Position numbers and translations under genes: made by a program
NCBI GenBank assembly: GCA_029204225.1
Contig: CM055107.1
Location: 15,372,900-15,436,899, forward strand
Reading direction: 5' to 3'
DNA length: 64,000 nucleotides
Source: Diphasiastrum complanatum
Taxonomy: Eukaryota; Streptophyta; Lycopodiopsida; Lycopodiales; Lycopodiaceae
Shown: positions 59,022 to 64,000 of the stretch, one piece after another
Layout: each line of letters opens with the position of its first letter
Position numbering within the stretch: position 1 is the stretch's first letter
The notes under the pieces: generated by a model
Databases searched by the model: none
What the model was told of the DNA's origin: nothing
The model's input: the letters and a program-made list of their open reading frames with translations, nothing else

Positions 59022-59465
59022 ATGGCCCCTACCAAGCAGACAACACGCCTTACCACATTTGCCCCACCTCCTCGCCCTCCTATACAAAGGGCAGTGGGCA
59101 CTGGTAGGAGAGTAGGTCAGCCCAGAAGACCATGGTTAAGGGATATCATGAGACTTCAGAGGACAATGAATCTTCTGATTCCCCGTGCTCCGTTCTACAG
59201 ATCTGTGAGATTAGTGACAAGGTCACTCTCACATGATGTTCATTGGAACATAACAGCCCTGGAAGTCCTCCATACTGCCTATGAGGACTTTCAAGTCAAA
59301 TTCTTTGAGGACTCCACGCTTTGCACAGTGCACGCTAAGAGAGTTACCCTCATACCTCAGGATATGCATCTTGTCATGAGGCTGAGGAGTACATATGATC
59401 AGGTCTTTAAGAGTGGCTTCACCTCTAGGCCACCACCTACAAAGAGAGGGTATGTTCCTCAATGA
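59022..59465 (+). CDS. Divergent histone H3-like protein
   Basis: 147 residues from an ATG in good context (GAAATGGCC). The N-terminus MAPTKQTTRLTT mirrors the H3 tail start: the equivalent of Lys4 is kept, Arg2 is Pro and Lys9 is Leu. The tail is then shortened, Pro/Arg-rich and lacks a Lys27 equivalent. The histone fold follows: RRPWLRDIMRLQRT and LLIPRAPFYRSVR (alpha-N and alpha-1), then FFEDSTLCTVHAKRVTLIPQ (residues 94-113), with the family's FED..LC..HAKRVT signature. Spacing from the loop-1 Asp to FED equals ordinary H3, without the longer loop 1 of CENP-A. A 25-residue C-terminal extension (GFTSRPPPTKRGYVPQ) is not typical. No internal stops. Its stop overlaps the next ORF as ATGA. 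Confidence 0.8.
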   Translation: MAPTKQTTRLTTFAPPPRPPIQRAVGTGRRVGQPRRPWLRDIMRLQRTMNLLIPRAPFYRSVRLVTRSLSHDVHWNITALEVLHTAYEDFQVKFFEDSTLCTVHAKRVTLIPQDMHLVMRLRSTYDQVFKSGFTSRPPPTKRGYVPQ

Positions 59466-59668
59466 AGAAGGAGAAAGTAGACCAAGCCCACCAGACCTGC
59501 CAAGCAAAGGGTGGTACTCAGCGAATCACCATCCCCCCTCACATCTCTCGTCCTTTGGTTGGACCATCACACCACTCTGCAGTGCGTTCTTCTCCTCCCA
59601 CCACTCCTAACTATTCAAGTAGTTCCTCTTCCATTCCCTCCATTCCATCCACAATAACAAGGATATGA
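59462..59668 (+). CDS. Pro/Ser-rich linker ORF
   Basis: 68 codons starting at the ATG inside the ATGA that ends the H3-like ORF and finishing in a second ATGA that starts the protease ORF. It begins basic (MKKEKVDQAHQTCQAKGGTQ) and turns into low-complexity Pro/Ser/Thr sequence ending PSIPSTITRI. No domain. It may be a linker of a once-continuous H3-protease protein separated by two frameshifts, or a true middle cistron. Confidence 0.4.
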   Translation: MKKEKVDQAHQTCQAKGGTQRITIPPHISRPLVGPSHHSAVRSSPPTTPNYSSSSSSIPSIPSTITRI

Positions 59669-60588
59669 CCTCTATTGTAGATAAAATAATATCGGATCTA
59701 GATATAAGTTTAATAGGTGATTTTTATAAGGATCTTTGTGTAAGATTTCTTGTTGATCTTAAAGATTCATTTTTGGATTCTGAGAGGTATATAGTTTTTG
59801 ATGAGTATGTTGCCAAAAATATTGATAAGCTAGGACGTCAATTTTCTTTTTGTCTAAGTTCAATTAATTATGTAAATCACATAAATAAAGACTTTTGTGA
59901 TGCCCTGAAGGAGAAGACAGCAGATACATTAGATCCAGTTGCGGAGGCTGGTTTGATGTATTTTGTAAATAGGCGTAAATGCAATGATACTAAGGACATT
60001 GGAGTTGTGCTATCTTTTTTTGCACACAGTCTTCATAGTCCAACTGAGGCGACGAAGTATCTTCTCCATACAACCTCGGAGACCAAAGTCTTTATTATTC
60101 CATACTGCCAAAAGTAAGTAATTACATAGAATATATTCAAGTAATATTTTTAATAGGTATTGTAATTCCTTCCATTTAACTAATTATCTCTTGTTTGTAG
60201 TAAGCATTGGAGTATGCATATAATCTCCCTTAGGGAAGATTCAGATGGGATCATTAATCCCATATGTTTAAAGATGAATTCCTTGAGCTCTACCCATGCC
60301 GAAATGGACGTGATGTACAGCAGAATGTTGTCATTTTTGCCAAGGCCAGATGGGGCCACTGTAAATAGCCACTTGGAGATTGTTGATGCAGAAGTAAGTA
60401 TTTCTCATTAAGTATTTGATAGGTAATATGATTTGTTTTTTTCAAAGTGCACAAATAACCTATTATACGTTTTGTAGTTGAAGTCAGCTAAGCAAGATGA
60501 TGGACATAACTGTGGATGGTTCCCCATCCGCAATATACAAGACTTCTTAGAGTGGTACATCATGCAATCCGGGGCTTCAGATATATGA
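59665..60588 (+). CDS. ULP1-type (C48) cysteine protease
   Basis: C48 proteases cleave SUMO or similar modifiers and are frequent cargo of plant Mutator- and CACTA-type transposons. Three exons: 59665-60113, 60201-60393, 60478-60588, with AAA|GTAAGT/TTGTAG and GAA|GTAAGT/TTGTAG borders. They keep frame and give 250 residues. Seen: KVFIIPYCQN then catalytic His152 in KHWSMHII; the position normally held by the catalytic Asp (Y-D-S) reads M-N176-S; Gln220 and nucleophile Cys226 stand in QDDGHNCGWF. The first 140 residues are helical and unassigned. A further acceptor near 60707 suggests an extra 3' exon, but the frame ends at 60588. Apparently intact. Confidence 0.75.
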
Positions 60589-61172
60589 AAGGTAAATTGA
60601 CTACTGAATGGCCTAACTAAATTATTTTCGATTTGGTTCCTGATCAATCAGGCCCTTTGTAAAGATATTTTTTTTGACTTTTCAACTTGGTTATTTTGGA
60701 TTTGCAGTATAAATGTCGAGCATTTACAATGAATGAGATATATGAGTTTTCAACAAATGTTGGTGAACTTATTATCTCATGCAACATCCAGTCCAGCTGC
60801 GGATACGAGAGGGCAATCAAGTCCACAACTGACACTAGTACAGGGTGGAGATAATCCATAATACTTTGAGTTATAAATAATAGATTAAATAGAGATATAG
60901 ATTTTTGATGTAATGCCCTGTGAATAATTATGGGCATATAGAAAGATAGAGACAATGGGGTAAAAGCATCCATTGTAAAATACAGGACGCACATGTACAT
61001 TCTCAAAAAATGAGAAATATATTGATATTTATGAGAGTTTTTACAAATATTGTATCATGATTGCTCTATTATTTGATTTTCTTTACATGTCTTTTACGTA
61101 TCTGCACAAACATACATTAATCAAATTACAGTTAGTGATCTGAATATTGACAAAAAGGATAATGAATACAAA

Positions 61173-61505
61173 TTAATATACAGATTCATAAATTTGACAT
61201 ACCAATTTTCCATCCAATATAAAGCTGAAATATTCCAGAATATCTTGCTGTAAAAGTGTCAGTTCCGTTCTAATGTAGAATAAGGTCCAATCCTGCTCAA
61301 CCTCAATAGTAGTAAGTAAATCCCCATTTGCCATGATATCAATGCATATACGATCAGTGTGTCCAATGTTGTCTAGATCTTGATCTAATGGGGCCCAAGT
61401 ACCATTGTGTTCTTTCCATGTCTGATAATGAAACACCATACTTAGCATTTGCTTTTCTATACTGTATCTAAATGATATGGATATAACGTTTGATTCTACA
61501 AGCAA
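61173..61505 (-). CDS. Ubiquitin-like fold exon, partial gene
   Basis: An open minus-strand stretch with a beta-grasp pattern: strand RICIDIMANG, strand LLTTIEVEQDW, helix TLFYIRTELTLLQQDI, strand FSFILDGKL. It is followed by a GT donor (GGAAAATTG|GTATGT, about 61200), so the frame after KL is intronic. Upstream sequence (HYQTWKEHNGTWAPLDQDL) lacks a clear start. The Copia LTR beginning at 61536 lies just upstream and may have cut the gene. I cannot name the family. If it belongs to copy B, a ubiquitin-like protein would sit beside a C48 protease. Confidence 0.4.
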   Translation of the reverse strand: MLVESNVISISFRYSIEKQMLSMVFHYQTWKEHNGTWAPLDQDLDNIGHTDRICIDIMANGDLLTTIEVEQDWTLFYIRTELTLLQQDILEYFSFILDGKLVCQIYESVY

Positions 61506-61535
61506 TATCTACAGTGGATCTTATATCCCAACCTT

Positions 61536-64000
61536 TGTGTGCAAAAAGTACAAAAAGGACGAAGAGTGGATCCTAATCTGATCCTCAAGAGGGATTGGTT
61601 GTCAGATTACTTGATCTATCAATCTACTTCAGATTAAGATCAATCTAGATCAATTCTAGACAGAAAATCCTAACAAGAACAATCATTAATTGAAGGTAGG
61701 TGTACTTTCTAGTTTCACACGTGTAAAACATTGTCTGAGTACGGACTCCAACCTGAAAATCAAGTACACATTGATAGAACCTCAAAACCATCAAAACAAA
61801 TATAGACAAATGGAGAGAATCACTCAAAATTGCTTCCAAAACCAAGATTGGTGTCTCACATTGATTATGGCCAAATAAGCCTCTATATATATTTGTTGAG
61901 TTGTTTGATTATCAAAATATATGCATGGAATGTCTTCATCCTTGATCACATGTAGCTCCTTCAAAAGCCTTTTAAGCCAAAGAATCTCCTTTGTTGTTGT
62001 TGTCATAGCTTTATATTCGGATTTTGTTGATGAAAGAGAGATGGTATCTTTCTTTTTGGAAAGCCAAGATATAACTCCTCCACATAAGAATGTAGCAAAT
62101 GCACTTATGGATCTTCTATCCATCTTGTCACCTACAAAACTTGAGCCCCGAATATGCTCTCAAACAAATATTAGTCCTTTCATAAACTATGCCAAAGTCT
62201 TTTGTAGCCGAGATGTACCTTAACACCCTTTTTGCTCCTTTCCAATGACATATTAATGGACTTTGCATGTATTGACTCAACTTGCCAACACAAAAACTAA
62301 GATCTGGTCTAGTGATGGTTAAGTATATCAAGGAACCAATAAGCATTCTATAGGTAGTGATGTCCTCAAAGGATGCTTCATCACTTCCTTAGAAACTTTT
62401 ACACTTAGTTCCATAGGAGTTTCAACTCCTTTACAATCCATCATGCCAAATTTTGCTAAGATTGAGCTAGCATACTTAGATTGACATACGAAGGTAAAAT
62501 CATTACTTCTAGTGACTTCTATTCCAAGTATAACTTTAAGAAGTCCTAGATCTACCATCTTAAATTCACTAGACAAGGAAACTTTTACATTCTTGATGCC
62601 ATCTAGATCATTTCCTATGAGTATAATGTCATCAACATATAGAACTAAGATAATGATCTTTCCATCATTACATTTGTAGTACAATGATGGTTCATAAGAA
62701 CTTACAACAAATCCAATGGAAATAAGAGAGGAATGCAACCTAGAGTACCATTCTCTTGGTGCTTGCTTGAGTCCATAAAGACTCTTCTTCAAGAGACACA
62801 CCTTGTCTTCTTCTCCATCTTTGATGAAGCCCTCGAGTTGGCACATGTAGATTTCCTCTTCCAAGAATCCATTCAAGAAAGCATTTGTCACATCAAGTTG
62901 TAAGAGCTCCCATTTGAAAGAAGCTGCAAGACATATGATTAATCTAATGGTCATAGGCTTTGCAACAGGTGCAAAGGTTTCATCATAATCTATGCCTTTG
63001 ACTTGCAAAAAACCTTTTGCTACAAGTCTAGCTTTGTACTTATGAATGGAACCATCTTGATTATATTTCAATCTATATATCCATTTACAAGTAAGAGGCT
63101 TCTTTCCATAAGGAAATCAACAAGTTTCCAAGTTTGATTTTCCATTAATGCATCAACTACTTGCATAGCTTTCCTCCAATATTGAGACTTATTTGCTTCC
63201 TCAAAACTAGTTGGTTCTTCAAGCATAGTAGTCAAGAAAGTCTAAGAGTCCACCTTTCCTTTGGCTTGGAGAGATTCATCAAAAAGTACATCTCTACTAG
63301 CAACAATTTCTTTTGTAATTATAGAATCATATATCCTATAAGCTTTCTTACTTTCACTATAACCAACAAAGATGCCTTTGAAAGAAGTGGCATCTTTCTT
63401 TTTCCTTGTTTCTAAAGGAATATGTACATGACAAGTACATTCAAAAACTTTCAAATCACTAAGATTTGGCTTTTTGCCAAACAATACTTCATAAGGTGCA
63501 AGTCCTTTAATGGCACTATTAGTCATATTATTACAAAGAAAGTTTGCACATAAAATAGCCCTAAAATGAAATAGGAAGAGATGCATCTAATCTCATAGCT
63601 TTAGCACACTCACATAGTGTCCTATTCTTTCTCTCAGCTACTCCATTTTGTTGTGGAGTATATGTACAAGTAAACTCTCTCTTTATGCCATTAGTTTCAC
63701 AAAACTCTTTCATCCTATTGGAGATGTACTCCCCTCCATTATCACTTCTTAATACTTTCAACCTAGTATTAAGTTGCTTTTCCACAGGAGTTTTGAACTT
63801 TTCTTAGACAAGAGATAAACCCAAGAGTATCTTGATTTATCATCAATAAAAGTGACATACATAAGAGCTCCACCATTTGATTCATGTGAAAATGAATGAA
63901 CATCCGAGTGTATAAGGTCAAGAGGAGAGTTAGATCTTATCAAATATCTCTTGAAATGAAGCTTATGAGATTTGGAGAGTCCACAGGCTTCAAAAGCTTG
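61536..64000 (-). mobile_element. Ty1/Copia retrotransposon, family A, partial
   Basis: Runs off the right edge. 61536-61887 matches the second half of the 11024-11864 LTR in reverse, starting TGTGTGCAAAAAG. The rest of the LTR and the end of RNase H are deleted: coding resumes at 61888 after CIYFDNQTTQQ. RNase H and RT are read leftward from 63071, then integrase from 63943. Very similar to the 9.3-kb copy over RT. Confidence 0.9.
61888..64000 (-). pseudogene. Copia family A pol (integrase-RT-RNase H), partial
   Basis: Integrase: PLDLIHSDVHSFSHES, TFIDDKSRYSWVYLL, RSDNGGEYIS and TYTPQQNGVAERKNRT supply the D-D-E residues; the fold then runs to FVGYSESKKAYRIYD. RT: KARLVAKGFLQVKGIDYDE, LQLDVTNAFLNG, YGLKQAPREWY, catalytic LYVDDIIL and VILGIEVTRSND, without the deletion found in the 9.3-kb copy. 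RNase H: MLIGSLIYLTITRPD, KDTISLSSTKSEYKAM, ending after DNQTTQQ. Frame breaks lie near 63760, 63570, 63110, 62340 and 62130. Confidence 0.88.

Larger units (their letters stand above)
54900..61510. mobile_element. Unclassified DNA transposon, copy B, with histone H3-like and C48 protease genes
   Basis: From left to right: a transposase-like gene (plus, about 55060-56540), a convergent gene of unknown family (minus, 58176-56645), a motif-dense intergenic promoter region, an H3-like ORF, a linker ORF and a C48 protease gene (plus, 59022-60588), and a ubiquitin-like exon (minus, 61505-61173). The first two genes recur as a pair in copy A at 5.7-8.25 kb. Gypsy sequence bounds it at 54785 and a Copia LTR at 61536. 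Termini were not identified by eye. Membership of everything to the right of 58.2 kb is inferred from gene packing and from the common presence of C48 proteases in plant DNA transposons. Confidence 0.5.

Noticed and set aside
58876-59115. ORF overlapping the H3-like start
   Set aside because: It lies in another frame of the H3-like 5' region and has no features; at most an upstream ORF.
59022-59465. Centromeric histone CENH3/CENP-A
   Set aside because: Loop 1 has the same length as ordinary H3, the tail begins like canonical H3, and the ORF lies inside a transposon-like gene cluster.
60644-61006. Minus-strand ORF with hydrophobic stretches
   Set aside because: Antisense to the region behind the protease gene, with no family features.
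1-64000. CRISPR arrays, bacterial operons, rRNA and tRNA genes
   Set aside because: No direct-repeat/spacer pattern, no rRNA-like sequence and no tRNA cloverleaf was recognised; the ATGA overlaps alone do not make a bacterial operon, given the plant introns around them.

Overview
This window reads as nuclear DNA of a land plant with a large, repeat-rich genome. Its recognisable host genes are plant-type (a CASP-like 5A membrane protein, a Euonymus-type lectin, PDX2 of vitamin B6 synthesis, a trihelix factor relic). Introns run to 8.6 kb and are packed with Copia, Gypsy, LINE, SINE-like and hAT-like insertions, and (CT)n/(AG)n tracts of 50-95 bp recur. A fern or another non-flowering plant with a big genome fits best, but this is inference and no single marker proves it.

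Layout. 0.7-0.9 kb: first exon of a CASPL5A gene leaving the window on the left. 4.4-8.8 kb: Gypsy debris, a truncated copy ('copy A') of an unclassified DNA transposon, and Copia debris. 9.3-11.9 kb: 5'-truncated Copia with an intact 3' LTR. 13.9-14.5 kb: Copia RT relic. 15.1-15.3 kb: three related palindromes. 16.1-17.5 kb: EUL lectin gene. 19.6-21.2 kb: gag-like zinc-knuckle ORFs. 24.5 kb: small secreted peptide. 26.1-27.2 kb: intact FCP1-like single-exon gene with an altered active site. 28.4-29.3 kb: unidentified, probably decayed gene. 30.3-32.0 kb: coiled-coil and trihelix pseudogenes. 36.2-50.8 kb: complete seven-exon PDX2 gene whose introns hold an LTR-like element, a SINE-like element, a LINE piece split by a hAT-like element, and a 4.9-kb Copia. 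52.3-54.8 kb: two Gypsy fragments in opposite orientation. 55-61.5 kb: 'copy B' of the unclassified transposon. 61.5-64 kb: second member of the 9.3-kb Copia family, leaving on the right.

The most interesting region is copy B. It has a plus-strand transposase-like gene converging on a minus-strand gene of unknown family. That gene is divergent, across a promoter region dense in CACGTG/CACATG motifs, from a plus-strand cassette of three ORFs joined by two ATGA stop/start overlaps: a divergent histone H3-like protein, a Pro/Ser-rich linker and a ULP1-type (C48) cysteine protease. A ubiquitin-like exon lies just beyond. Copy A repeats the convergent gene pair, including the same in-frame stop, and still has the central transposase-like domain (with a C-x2-C pair) that copy B lost. 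Together they suggest a transposon family that carries its own histone H3 variant and a SUMO/ubiquitin-type protease. Element ends (TIRs, TSDs) could not be located, so the assignment of the right-hand genes to the element is inference.

All splice sites were read by eye and no expression or database evidence was available.
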